A stretch of DNA of 64,000 nucleotides from contig NZ_CANLKW010000002.1 of NCBI RefSeq assembly GCF_947491795.1, forward strand, positions 174,001-238,000, written 5' to 3'. Made by a program: the position numbers and the translations under genes. A model generated the notes under the pieces. That model was not told the origin of the DNA. It searched no databases and saw only the letters and a program-made list of their open reading frames with translations. This DNA is from an uncultured Roseobacter sp. (GTDB lineage Bacteria; Pseudomonadota; Alphaproteobacteria; Rhodobacterales; Rhodobacteraceae). Position 1 is the first letter of the stretch; each line of letters starts with the position of its first letter. Of the stretch, positions 28,421 through 36,470 are shown in pieces.

Positions 28421-29048
28421 AATCGCTTACGATTTTCTCTTGATACAACATGTTGTGGACGGGTTTGAATGTCCGTCTATGGTGTGGGGTTGGCCCAAGA
28501 TTTTGAAGCGCGGATATGTGGCTTTTTGATCCGTATCCCATGTTGGTTTCCCATCCATACCCCGGATGCTGTTGCGCCAAATCCACCATGATCCTGTCAC
28601 GGGCGATTTTCGCCACGATCGACGCGGCGGAAATCGACAGACACCGGGTGTCACCTTTGACCACCGGAGTCGCCGCCAGGTTGAGACCCCGCGGGATCAT
28701 CGAGCCGTCGATCAGCACATGATCAGGAGCTGTATGCAACCCGGCCAGGGCGCGCTGCATGGCGATATGACTGGCGCGCAGAATGTTCTCCTGCTCGATC
28801 TCGGCCACGCTTGCATGGCCTACGGAAACCACGGCACAGTCTTTCAGCAGCTCCGCGAGATGTTCGCGGCGTTTTTTACTCAGCTGTTTGGAATCGTTCA
28901 GTCCCTCCGGAATGTTCTGAGGGTCGAGGATAACCGCCGCCGCCGTAACCGGCCCCGCCAGCGGCCCGCGGCCTACTTCATCGACGCCCGCCACCCGCAG
29001 TGCCCCGCGCGCGATCAGCGCCTTTTCCATCTCAAAGTCCGGCTTCAT
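28419..29048 (-). CDS. rnhB: Ribonuclease HII
   Basis: A 209-residue endonuclease that removes RNA from RNA-DNA hybrids, including single ribonucleotides. The signature VAGVDEVGRGPLAGPV has catalytic Asp23 and Glu24; NDSKQLSKKRR and LIDGSMIP (third Asp) follow, then KGDTRCLSISAASIVAKIARD. I start at the ATG at 29048; no good ribosome site is visible, and an upstream ATG at 29087 would add 13 residues. The rnhB-ccrM order is usual in Rhodobacterales and the rnhB stop overlaps a GANTC site. Confidence 0.95.
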
Positions 29049-29220
29049 AATGACGTGATCCGACGAACACACCTGCAGCGCAACCATTTTGATCAGAAAA
29101 AACGCGCGCTCCCTTCCCGGAACGCGCGTCACACTGGTTAAAAGCAGGAGGCAATGCCCGAACACCACCTCCTCAGGTACGGGACCTCCGGCGGACCGGG
29201 GTACCGTCGATGACCCGTCC

Positions 29221-29694
29221 TCAGCGGCGGGCCAACTGATAGCCCTCCTGGCGCAGGCAACGGGCATCCCAGCCCTTGCGTTTGCGGTTGGGGCCTTTGA
29301 ACTTCACCTTGCAGGTCCGGGGCAGCTCATCGGTGTAGCTGTAGTTTCTCTCCATGCATTTCTTGCCAAAAATGCGGTAGGTCCGGTCACGCGTCGGAAT
29401 GCTGCGCAGACAGTCTCCCGGCAGCAGACGGCGCTGCACCCGCCTGGGCAGGGGACGCGGCTCCAGCCGATAGACCGGTTCGAGGTTTCGCTGGACCGGT
29501 TGATAGGTGTTGCGTGTGACCGTCTGTTCGCGCTTGCGGTCATTCCGGTCGTTGATGACCTTGGCGACGATTGCGACGCCGGCAATTGCCGCCAGCGCCC
29601 GCAGCACATCCTCATTTGCACGTGCCGGTGCAACCCCTGCTGCGGTGATACAGATCGCGGCGGCGGTGACTGTGGCGATGAATTTCCTGTGCAT
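29221..29694 (-). CDS. Exported basic protein of unknown function
   Basis: A 157-residue protein with a signal peptide (1-27, ending APARA before NEDVLRAL). After a second hydrophobic stretch (about 30-46) comes an Arg-rich segment and a C-terminal part with four cysteines (CLRS, CMERNY, CKVKFKG, CLRQEGY), which may form two disulfides in the periplasm. I do not recognise the family. AGGACAAC precedes the ATG. It is divergent from the next small secreted protein across the 19-bp palindrome at 29795-29813. Confidence 0.7.
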   Translation of the reverse strand: MHRKFIATVTAAAICITAAGVAPARANEDVLRALAAIAGVAIVAKVINDRNDRKREQTVTRNTYQPVQRNLEPVYRLEPRPLPRRVQRRLLPGDCLRSIPTRDRTYRIFGKKCMERNYSYTDELPRTCKVKFKGPNRKRKGWDARCLRQEGYQLARR

Positions 29695-29794
29695 GTGCGT
29701 TGTCCTTTCGATGTGTCTGCGGGCCGTTCGCTGACGGGTGGCCTGTTGTGCATCCAAACTGGGGTCATCCCCCCCGGACAGGCAATATCGTGCG

Positions 29795-29813
29795 GCTGTT
29801 ATCGGATAACAGC
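29795..29813. promoter_or_regulatory. Perfect 19-bp palindrome, operator-like
   Basis: GCTGTTATC-G-GATAACAGC is a perfect 9-bp inverted repeat around a central G. It lies midway between two divergent starts (29694 and 29870), the position expected for an operator controlling both genes. There is no T run after it, so it is not a terminator. Confidence 0.55.
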
Positions 29814-29869
29814 AGGGCTAAACCCCCTTTGTTATTGAATATCCCGCTGCTCCCGCGCACAGTTGAAGC

Positions 29870-30157
29870 ATGAAACAGATCGCTCATATTCTTGTACTGA
29901 CCGTCGCAATCATCGCCGGGAATGCAGCACAGGCCGCGGATTGCTACGCCGATTACAAGGCCAAACAGGACAACCCGCTGCGGCTGCACTATGGCGTGGC
30001 AGAAATTTCACAGTGCTCGAAACAGGGTGCCAGAGCAGAGCTTTCTGCGCGCCTCGCCGCACAGGGCTGGACCTTGCTGAACATCGTGTCAGTGTTTAAT
30101 GCCGACGGGCTTGCTGAAAGGAAACAGAGTGCAGGACCAAACTACCTCCGCTTCTGA
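29870..30157 (+). CDS. Small exported protein of unknown function
   Basis: A 95-residue protein with a signal peptide (1-22, ending AQA before ADCYADYKAK). The mature 73 residues contain two cysteines (Cys24 and about Cys49) that could pair, and a segment QGWTLLNIVSVFNADGL. I do not know the family. The last 29 bases overlap the start of the membrane protein gene downstream in another frame, so the two are probably translated together. Confidence 0.65.
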   Translation: MKQIAHILVLTVAIIAGNAAQAADCYADYKAKQDNPLRLHYGVAEISQCSKQGARAELSARLAAQGWTLLNIVSVFNADGLAERKQSAGPNYLRF

Positions 30158-30833
30158 CATGCGCCGCTCTGGCGGCCGGATTGCGGTTTTCGGCATCGTG
30201 GGGATTGTCCTGATACTGGCCATAGCCGCCGTAATGCTGTTCTGGGCACTGCCCGACGCCAATGCCTTTAACGCCCGCGTCGAACGTCTGTTCATTGAAA
30301 ATGACAACCTGACGGCGCAGGCCGAAATCAAACTGCTCGAAATCCTGGCCCAGTCCGGCACCGCATTTTCCGATACTCTGGCCAGTTACCGTCTGGTTAT
30401 TTTCGTACTGCTTGTCTTTGCCACGGCGATGCTCATCGCGGCGTTGGTTTTCCTGGTGCTGCTGGTGGGGTTCAATCGCCGTATGGCCCAGATCGAACGC
30501 GCGGGCATTCAGGTCTCCTCGCTGCTGATCAGCCGCGAGGAGAACACGGTTTATCTCAACAACCTCGGCTTTAAGCTGACCGATGCTGCAATGGAAACCA
30601 TGTCCGTGCTGGCCGAGGCACGGATGGACGATGATGTGTTGTCTGGATCGGAAATCGAAGGCGTGATCTCCGGACGCAGCCCCGCTGATTGTGAGGAGGC
30701 CGCCGGTGCCACCCGCATCAAACGCCTGCGCGATACTCTGGGAAATCAGATCGTTTCTGAACTCCTGGTCAAAAACATTGCCCGTCGCGGTTATATGCTG
30801 GCCATCGACAAGGATGTGATCAGGGTGATCTGA
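30129..30833 (+). CDS. Membrane protein with winged-helix-like cytoplasmic domain
   Basis: A 234-residue protein starting at a GTG (30129) with AAAGGA upstream. Helices at about 18-41 and 89-114 flank a 45-residue polar segment; a short positively charged N-terminus (MRRSGGR) suggests it is inside, so residues 115-234 would be cytoplasmic. That tail resembles the OmpR-type winged helix: FKLTDAAMETMSVLAEA, then GATRIKRLRDTLGNQIVSELLVKNIARRGYML, where RRGYML matches the wing of such domains. A membrane-bound transcription factor is possible, but the order (membrane part first) is opposite to ToxR/CadC. The gene overlaps the small secreted protein gene by 29 bp. Confidence 0.65.
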   Translation: MQDQTTSASDMRRSGGRIAVFGIVGIVLILAIAAVMLFWALPDANAFNARVERLFIENDNLTAQAEIKLLEILAQSGTAFSDTLASYRLVIFVLLVFATAMLIAALVFLVLLVGFNRRMAQIERAGIQVSSLLISREENTVYLNNLGFKLTDAAMETMSVLAEARMDDDVLSGSEIEGVISGRSPADCEEAAGATRIKRLRDTLGNQIVSELLVKNIARRGYMLAIDKDVIRVI

Positions 30834-31119
30834 GGGTCTGCCGGGGTCCGGGCTGCCAGGCCTCTTATTAACTGCTCCCACAACCGGTTCTACTGGTGCC
30901 TGGGCAGGCCACAGGGTCAGCTCCCGGCAACACATTCCCCGGCTTGTCAGCTGCAAAGACGGGTAGCAGTGTACAGTCTGGAACTACAACCAGCCTGATG
31001 CTGCAGCCGGTTTAAGCGACGCAGGTGGTACGGCAACAGACTGCATGCATCTTTCCGTCTGGCATTTTCCCGGGTCCTGCGACTACTCTGGCATTCTGAT
31101 ACCAAAGCAAGGAATGCTC

Positions 31120-31896
31120 ATGCCCGCCCCGACAAATACTTTCAAACAAGCGCTGGCCGACGGCGAGACCCTTTTTGGCTGCTGGATGAGCATGGCCGAA
31201 CCCTACACCGCGGAGATTCTGAGCGGTGCCGGTTTTGACTGGTTGCTGATTGACGGCGAGCACTCTCCCAATGACATCCGCTCGATCCGCGATCAGATGA
31301 TCGCGCTCAAGGGCAGTGCCAGCCACCCGGTCGTGCGTGTGCCCGTTGGCGAAACCTGGATCATCAAACAGGTGCTGGATGTCGGCGCGCAGTCTGTGCT
31401 GGTGCCCATGGTTGAAACTGCGGACCAGGCGCGTGAACTTGTGCGTGCCTGCCGGTATCCGCCGAACGGCACACGCGGTGTCGGCTATGCCGTGGGCCGC
31501 GTCTCAGACTTTGGCCAGATGGAAAACTATGGTCCGACGGCGGACGCGCAGATTTGTCTGCTGGTTCAGGTCGAGAACAAAACCGGGCTTGATAACCTTG
31601 ATGAGATCCTGGCGGTGGAGGGGGTAGACGGTGTGTTTATCGGCCCCGCCGACCTGTCGGCCAGCATGGGATACCTTGGGCAGACAATGCACCCGGATAT
31701 GGTGCAGACGATTCTTGGTGCTCTGAAACGGATTGCGGATGCAGGCAAGGCCCCTGGCATTCTGACCACCGACGAGGGGATGATCCGGTCCTCGCTGGAG
31801 GCCGGAGCGCGTTTTGTTGCGGTTGCGATGGACATTGCCCTGCTGCTGGAAAACGGGAAAGCCGCGGCGTCAAAATGGATAAACGGCATGGGTTGA
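31120..31896 (+). CDS. HpcH/HpaI family aldolase
   Basis: A 258-residue class II pyruvate-dependent aldolase of the HpaI type. DGEHSPNDIRSIRDQM holds the base, VVRVPVGETWIIKQVLDVGAQSVLVPMVET the Arg and metal-binding Glu region, and GVDGVFIGPADLSASMG the second metal ligand (Asp). Enzymes of the group cleave 2-keto-4-hydroxy acids (for example 4-hydroxy-2-oxo-heptanedioate) to pyruvate or glyoxylate plus aldehyde. The true substrate is unclear since no other degradation genes are near. The ATG at 31120 has AAGGAA five bases before it; 285 bp before the gene is noncoding. Confidence 0.93.
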   Translation: MPAPTNTFKQALADGETLFGCWMSMAEPYTAEILSGAGFDWLLIDGEHSPNDIRSIRDQMIALKGSASHPVVRVPVGETWIIKQVLDVGAQSVLVPMVETADQARELVRACRYPPNGTRGVGYAVGRVSDFGQMENYGPTADAQICLLVQVENKTGLDNLDEILAVEGVDGVFIGPADLSASMGYLGQTMHPDMVQTILGALKRIADAGKAPGILTTDEGMIRSSLEAGARFVAVAMDIALLLENGKAAASKWINGMG

Positions 31897-32016
31897 CCTG
31901 TCGCGGTCGGCAGGCCTGATGTCACACGACCGTCATTCCGGTCGGTGCCCCCTTTCCACCAGCCGCGCGCGGGTATAAGACGCGCGCACCATCACACATA
32001 TATTGGAGTCAAACAG

Positions 32017-33039
32017 ATGGGTTACCGCGTCGTTATTGCGGGTGCCACAGGCAATGTGGGCCGCGAAATGCTGAACATTCTTTCCGAACGCCACTTTCCG
32101 GTGGACGAGCTGACGGTACTTGCGTCCCGTAAATCGCTCGGCACGGAAGTCAGCTTTGGCGATACGACGCTCAAGACAAAGGACCTGGACACGTTTGATT
32201 TCACCGGCTGGGACATCGCGCTTTTTGCCGTTGGCTCGGATGCGACAAAGAAATACGCGCCCAAAGCTGCCGCCGCGGGCTGTGTCGTGATCGATAACTC
32301 ATCGCTTTATCGCTATGACCCGGACGTGCCGCTGATCGTACCAGAGGTGAACCCGCAGGCGATCCACGGCTACGCCAAAAAGAACATCATCGCGAACCCG
32401 AACTGCTCGACCGCGCAGATGGTGGTGGCCCTCAAGCCGCTGCACGACCGTGCAACTATCAAACGCGTGGTGGTCAGCACCTACCAGTCTGTGTCCGGTG
32501 CGGGCAAAGAGGGGATCGACGAGCTCTGGGATCAGACAAAGTCGATCTACAACCCGACCGATGACAAACCGGCGAGAAAATTCACCAAGCAGATCGCGTT
32601 CAACGTGATCCCGCATATCGACGTCTTCATGGACTCAGGCGAGACCAAGGAAGAGTGGAAAATGGTGGCGGAGACGAAAAAGATCGTCGATCCGAAGATC
32701 AAAGTCACGGCGACCTGTGTGCGCGTGCCGGTTTTTGTCGGTCACTCCGAGGCGGTGAATATCGAATTTGAGGACCATCTCGACGAAGACGAGGCACGCG
32801 AGATCCTGCGCGAGGCGCCGGGCGTCATGGTGATCGATAAACGCGAAGACGGCGGCTATGTCACGCCCGTCGAATGTGTTGGTGATTTCGCCACATTCAT
32901 CAGCCGCATCCGCCAGGACAGCACGATCGACAACGGCCTGAACCTGTGGTGCGTGTCGGACAACCTGCGCAAGGGTGCTGCCCTGAACGCCGTCCAGATT
33001 GCTGAGCTGCTGGGGCGCGAAGTCCTGAACAAAGGGTAA
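32017..33039 (+). CDS. asd: Aspartate-semialdehyde dehydrogenase
   Basis: A 340-residue NADPH-dependent enzyme converting aspartyl phosphate to the semialdehyde, the branch point for lysine/diaminopimelate, threonine and methionine. The NADP-binding GATGNVGREML is at 9-19, the catalytic Cys is in ANPNCSTAQMV (about 129-133), and the TYQSVSGAGKEG loop and VFVGHSEAVN follow. Length and motif order match the family. GGAG is placed before the ATG at 32017; a strong terminator follows the stop by 25 bp. Confidence 0.97.
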   Translation: MGYRVVIAGATGNVGREMLNILSERHFPVDELTVLASRKSLGTEVSFGDTTLKTKDLDTFDFTGWDIALFAVGSDATKKYAPKAAAAGCVVIDNSSLYRYDPDVPLIVPEVNPQAIHGYAKKNIIANPNCSTAQMVVALKPLHDRATIKRVVVSTYQSVSGAGKEGIDELWDQTKSIYNPTDDKPARKFTKQIAFNVIPHIDVFMDSGETKEEWKMVAETKKIVDPKIKVTATCVRVPVFVGHSEAVNIEFEDHLDEDEAREILREAPGVMVIDKREDGGYVTPVECVGDFATFISRIRQDSTIDNGLNLWCVSDNLRKGAALNAVQIAELLGREVLNKG

Positions 33040-33063
33040 GCGTTCGGCCAGAACCAACAATAT

Positions 33064-33094
33064 GCCCGTCGGATTACGGTCCGGCGGGTTTTTT
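33064..33094 (+). terminator. Rho-independent terminator of asd
   Basis: GCCCGTCGGA and TCCGGCGGG pair around TTACGG and are followed by TTTTTT. It begins 25 bases after the asd stop. Confidence 0.85.
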
Positions 33095-33279
33095 CAGCCT
33101 GACCACCTACCGTTTTTGCAAACGGTAATGCGTTTGTTAACCGGTTTCGCGGAATAACACCGGACATGCAGAAATACGACGCATCCGAAAAATGACAGAC
33201 GCCGTGCACAAAATTTGCATCAAATTGCTCACATCTTCTGGTATCGCGTGGAAAAACCCTGCGCAGGACGCTGCAAAAC

Positions 33280-34611
33280 ATGTCTGATCGACACAATCCG
33301 GGCCCACCGCCAAGCGTTACCCGCCAGACCACGGGCATGCTCGGCGTGCTCGGATTTTCTCTTTCGCTCTATTTTCTCAGCAAGGCAGGATTTGACCGGG
33401 TCAACGCTACCGTCATCGCCATGATCGGCACGGCGCTTCCAATGCTGTTGCACGAACTGGTTTTCCTCAAGGCACACCGCCAGCCATCCGCAGGGCTGCA
33501 GGGGTTTACGCTGCGCGGGCATGAGCCGGCCAACTGGGAACGTATCTGCATCAAGCTGCTGGGGCTCTGGGGAACGCTGGGGCTGATTGCCTTTGCCTAC
33601 TGGCTCTTTCCGGAATACGCGCGCGACCTCTACCTCCCCTTCTGGACCTTCTGCCGGGACTACGCGCTTGCCTTTGTATTTCTGAGCACGGTGTATTTCT
33701 GGCTGATCGACAAATGGCAAAAGGAACCGGAAGACGAATATTTCGTCGTTGGCCAGATGTTTATCGGCAAACGGAACACCGCATCCGGCGAAGAGATAAG
33801 GCGGCATTTTCTGAACTGGATCATCAAGGGTTTTTTCCTGCCTTTGATGTTTGTGTACTTTGCAAGCTCCGTGCAGTTTCTGATCAACGAACCGATCGGG
33901 AATGCATTCAACAACTTCCGGATGTTTGTACGCTATGTTTCCAAATTCGCTGTTGGGCTTGATCTGGCGATTGCGACGATTGGATATATACTGACCATCC
34001 GCCTTGCGAATGCGCACATCCGAACCCCGAACAATCTGTTCTGGGGCTGGACAGTTACGCTTTGTGTTTATGCGCCTTTTTACGGGCTGATCGGCAAACG
34101 CTATCTTGACCATACCGACGGCAACGGCTGGCTGGAAATGTTCGCCGAAAATACCGGTATCTGGTTTTACATCTGGGGCGTCGCTATCATCATTTCCAAG
34201 GTCGGCTGGGTCTGGGCAAATGTCACCTTTGGCATACGGTTCTCCAACCTTACCAACCGCGGCATCCTGACCAACGGGCCGTTCCGATGGTTCCGGCATC
34301 CGTCGTATTTCTTTAAAAACACATCCTGGTGGCTGCTGACGGTGCCGTTCTTTTCTACAGAGAGCAATGAGGTAGCCCTGCAGAATATCTGCCTGATGCT
34401 TTGCCTGAATACGGTTTACCTGCTGCGTGCCAAAGCAGAGGAAAAGCACCTCTCAGAAGATCCGACTTACGTGGAATATGCGCTGTGGGTCGAAAAACAC
34501 GGGGCCCTGCGGGGATTACGCGCAGTTTTCCCCTTCCTGAGATACAAGGCCCCTGAGCAGATGCCCGACCCTGAGAGAGCGGGCCTTTATGCACCGCACG
34601 AGGCCCGGTGA
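33280..34611 (+). CDS. ICMT-like membrane methyltransferase family protein
   Basis: A 443-residue protein with about nine to ten membrane helices. The C-terminal part has the ICMT/PEMT-like signature: NRGILTNGPFRWFRHPSYFFKN (cofactor-binding RHP), then a helix, then YLLRAKAEEKHLSEDPTYVEYALWV with the EE-L pattern. Members use AdoMet to methylate small or lipid substrates, and many are uncharacterised. The N-terminal 250 residues add extra helices not in ordinary ICMT, and the substrate is unknown. The gene stands alone after the asd terminator. The long antisense frame here is a shadow. Confidence 0.75.
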   Translation: MSDRHNPGPPPSVTRQTTGMLGVLGFSLSLYFLSKAGFDRVNATVIAMIGTALPMLLHELVFLKAHRQPSAGLQGFTLRGHEPANWERICIKLLGLWGTLGLIAFAYWLFPEYARDLYLPFWTFCRDYALAFVFLSTVYFWLIDKWQKEPEDEYFVVGQMFIGKRNTASGEEIRRHFLNWIIKGFFLPLMFVYFASSVQFLINEPIGNAFNNFRMFVRYVSKFAVGLDLAIATIGYILTIRLANAHIRTPNNLFWGWTVTLCVYAPFYGLIGKRYLDHTDGNGWLEMFAENTGIWFYIWGVAIIISKVGWVWANVTFGIRFSNLTNRGILTNGPFRWFRHPSYFFKNTSWWLLTVPFFSTESNEVALQNICLMLCLNTVYLLRAKAEEKHLSEDPTYVEYALWVEKHGALRGLRAVFPFLRYKAPEQMPDPERAGLYAPHEAR

Positions 34612-34685
34612 GGACTTTCTCGGTCGAATGCCTGTGTTGTTGAATTCAGAGCCGGATCCGTATCCCGGATGGCTTGCGGGCGCGT

Positions 34686-35096
34686 TCAGATTTCGCGCGG
34701 ATCCTTTGGCTTTCCCGGGCCGAATCGACGCAGGAAAGTTGCGTATGAAAAACCCAGATCATGTGCGTTGCACAGCTTGTAACCACTGGTCTCTGTATGC
34801 AGGGACAAACCGCCCCAGGCAACTTTGAGAAAGTAGCCATGGCGGCGCAGACGGTTGTCCAGGTCTTCCCAGCTGGCGGCTTCGGCCATGTCCCGGAAAA
34901 GCAGCTTTTGCAGCGCGAAAACAAGCCGTTCGTTCACTTCCTCGGTCTGTTTGCGCGATGACTTGCGGTTAAGAATATGCGCCTGCAACAGGTCTTCGAC
35001 AATTTTGCCAACTGTCCCTTCTTTCTCAGTCGCCAGATCATGGACGGCCAAAGCAAGATCAGCCGGAAGCTGCACTGTTACGGTACGTTTATTCAT
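34686..35096 (-). CDS. Ribbon-helix-helix protein with relaxase-like C-terminal region
   Basis: A 136-residue protein. The first 45 residues (MNKRTVTVQLPADLALAVHD split to a strand and two helices) fit a ribbon-helix-helix DNA-binding fold. The second half has RRHGYFLKVAWGGLSLHTE and LGFSYATFLRRFG, a segment similar in shape to small domains found in plasmid relaxases and mobilisation accessory proteins. That similarity is by eye. No conjugation gene is nearby. A TTAACCAT motif stands in the promoter area at 35128-35135 on the minus strand. It lies downstream of the bicarbonate operon on the same strand and could be its last gene or independent. Confidence 0.6.
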   Translation of the reverse strand: MNKRTVTVQLPADLALAVHDLATEKEGTVGKIVEDLLQAHILNRKSSRKQTEEVNERLVFALQKLLFRDMAEAASWEDLDNRLRRHGYFLKVAWGGLSLHTETSGYKLCNAHDLGFSYATFLRRFGPGKPKDPREI

Positions 35097-35127
35097 ACCA
35101 GCAGCATTGCTTAATTTTGGTTTAAAA

Positions 35128-35135
35128 ATGGTTAA
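35128..35135 (-). promoter_or_regulatory. TTAACCAT, candidate CtrA half-site
   Basis: TTAACCAT on the minus strand is the eight-base CtrA half-site used in many alphaproteobacteria. It overlaps the stop of the PII-like gene and lies about 30 bases upstream of the ribbon-helix-helix gene. An eight-base match can occur by chance. Confidence 0.3.
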
Positions 35136-35443
35136 AATCGCTCGGCGCGCAGCACTTCACAGTCAACAATACTCACAACGCCGATATGTCGTTCCACGAC
35201 CTCGAAAGCGGCGTCCAGCAATGCACTCAACCGGTCATCCCGGATAATGCAGATGACCTGCACCATTCCAGCCGCACGGCCGATTTCTCCGGACCGAGTC
35301 CAGGCACCTGACCGGCCCGATCCACCCAGAACCGGCAGGATCGTGAACCCGGTCACACCCGCGCGGGTCAGGGCATCCGTCAGTCGCGACTGCATGATTG
35401 CCTCTATGGTGATTTCCACCCGTTTGGCCTTGTGGGTCTGCAT
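35132..35443 (-). CDS. PII-like protein, SbtB-type partner of the bicarbonate permease
   Basis: A 103-residue protein with the PII ferredoxin-like fold: VEITIEAIMQSRLTDALTRAGVTGFTILP is the first strand-helix-strand, GRAAGMVQVICIIRDDRLSALLDA the second half and HIGVVSIVDCEVLR the end. The segment GGSGRSGAWTRSGEIG stands where a T-loop would be. SbtB proteins bind adenine nucleotides and block the bicarbonate pump SbtA in cyanobacteria. Here the gene begins 3 bp after the permease stop and has GGGAGG before its ATG. Function is inferred from fold and position. Confidence 0.8.
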   Translation of the reverse strand: MQTHKAKRVEITIEAIMQSRLTDALTRAGVTGFTILPVLGGSGRSGAWTRSGEIGRAAGMVQVICIIRDDRLSALLDAAFEVVERHIGVVSIVDCEVLRAERF

Positions 35444-35446
35444 GTC

Positions 35447-36424
35447 TCAGCCTCCCGTGAATGTGGTAGCAACCGCGATGTAGAGCGGAATACCCAGCGT
35501 CAGATTAAAGGGGAACGTGACGCCAAGCGACAGCGTCAGATAAATGGATGGGTTCGCCTCGGGCAGGGCCACACGCATCGCAGCCGGCACGGCGATATAA
35601 GAGGCAGAGGCCGAAAGGACCATCATCAGGGCAACACCGCCCGGTGACAGCCCCAGAAGCAACCCGGTGCCCAGGCCGAACGCGCTGCCGATCACAGGCA
35701 TCAGAACACCAAAAGCCAGCACCCCGGGTCGGAGAACGCCACTGCCACCGCGCAAACCGCGGCCTGCAACCAGCCCCATGTCCAGCAGAAAGAGGCACAG
35801 TACCCCTTTGAAGGGCGCAACGATAAAGCTCGAGATCTCTGCGAGCCCTTCTTCTCCGGTCACCCAGCCGATCACAAAGGAGCCCACCAGCAAGACGATC
35901 GATCCGTTCAGCATAATCTCGCGCCACAGATCACTGTCCATCCGGCGCCCGTCGCCGCCCCGCGATATCAGCCAGAGCGCGGACAGAATCGCCGGTGCTT
36001 CCATCGCTGCCGCCACCGCGACCATGTACCCTTCGGAGGCGATCCCGCTGCTCTCAAGAACAGAAGTTGCGGCTACAAAGGTAACAATGGAGATCGATCC
36101 GTAGTGCGCGGCAACAGCAGCTGCATCCAGTCTGCTAAGCCCGGTCATCACCGACAGAAGGCCAAAGGCAATCAGCGGCAAAACCGCCGACAGAATGATC
36201 CCGGCCAGCAGCGACAACCCAAGTGTGATGTCAATGCCATGCGCGGCGACACTGACCCCGCCCTTGAAACCGATCGCAAAGAGCAGATAGATCGACAAGG
36301 CTTTTGCCGCAGCCTCGGGCACGCTCAGATCGGACCGAGCCAGCGAAGCCGCAACGCCCAGCGCAAATGACAGAATGATCGGAGACAGCAGGTTGTTTCC
36401 TGCAAGTGTCAGTATCTGCTCCAC
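35447..36424 (-). CDS. SbtA-like sodium-dependent bicarbonate permease
   Basis: A 325-residue membrane protein with about ten helices, of the sodium-dependent bicarbonate transporter family: ILSFALGVAASLARSDLSVPEAAAKALSIYLLFAIGFKGG is the typical N-terminal part split over two helices, and HYGSISIVTFVAA plus SASASYIAVPAAMR are conserved later. Start is GTG at 36424 behind AAGGGAAA. It follows the carbonic anhydrase gene by 46 bp and precedes the PII-like gene, the arrangement expected for an inorganic carbon uptake unit. Confidence 0.88.
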   Translation of the reverse strand: MEQILTLAGNNLLSPIILSFALGVAASLARSDLSVPEAAAKALSIYLLFAIGFKGGVSVAAHGIDITLGLSLLAGIILSAVLPLIAFGLLSVMTGLSRLDAAAVAAHYGSISIVTFVAATSVLESSGIASEGYMVAVAAAMEAPAILSALWLISRGGDGRRMDSDLWREIMLNGSIVLLVGSFVIGWVTGEEGLAEISSFIVAPFKGVLCLFLLDMGLVAGRGLRGGSGVLRPGVLAFGVLMPVIGSAFGLGTGLLLGLSPGGVALMMVLSASASYIAVPAAMRVALPEANPSIYLTLSLGVTFPFNLTLGIPLYIAVATTFTGG

Positions 36425-36470
36425 AACTTTCCCTTCATTGTCTGATGCTGCAGGCCAGCGGCGACGTCAC

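Noticed and set aside
30834..31119. A 286-bp gap before the HpaI-type aldolase gene, with a longer aldolase frame beginning inside it.
   Set aside because: No gene, repeat or terminator could be supported; the extra N-terminal residues do not look like the family.
31928..31945. A 6-bp inverted repeat (CGACCG/CGGTCG) after the aldolase gene.
   Set aside because: No T run follows; too weak to call a terminator.
33229..34449. A 406-residue open frame opposite the ICMT-like gene.
   Set aside because: Charged, low-complexity sequence without family features, antisense to a membrane protein with a clear signature.
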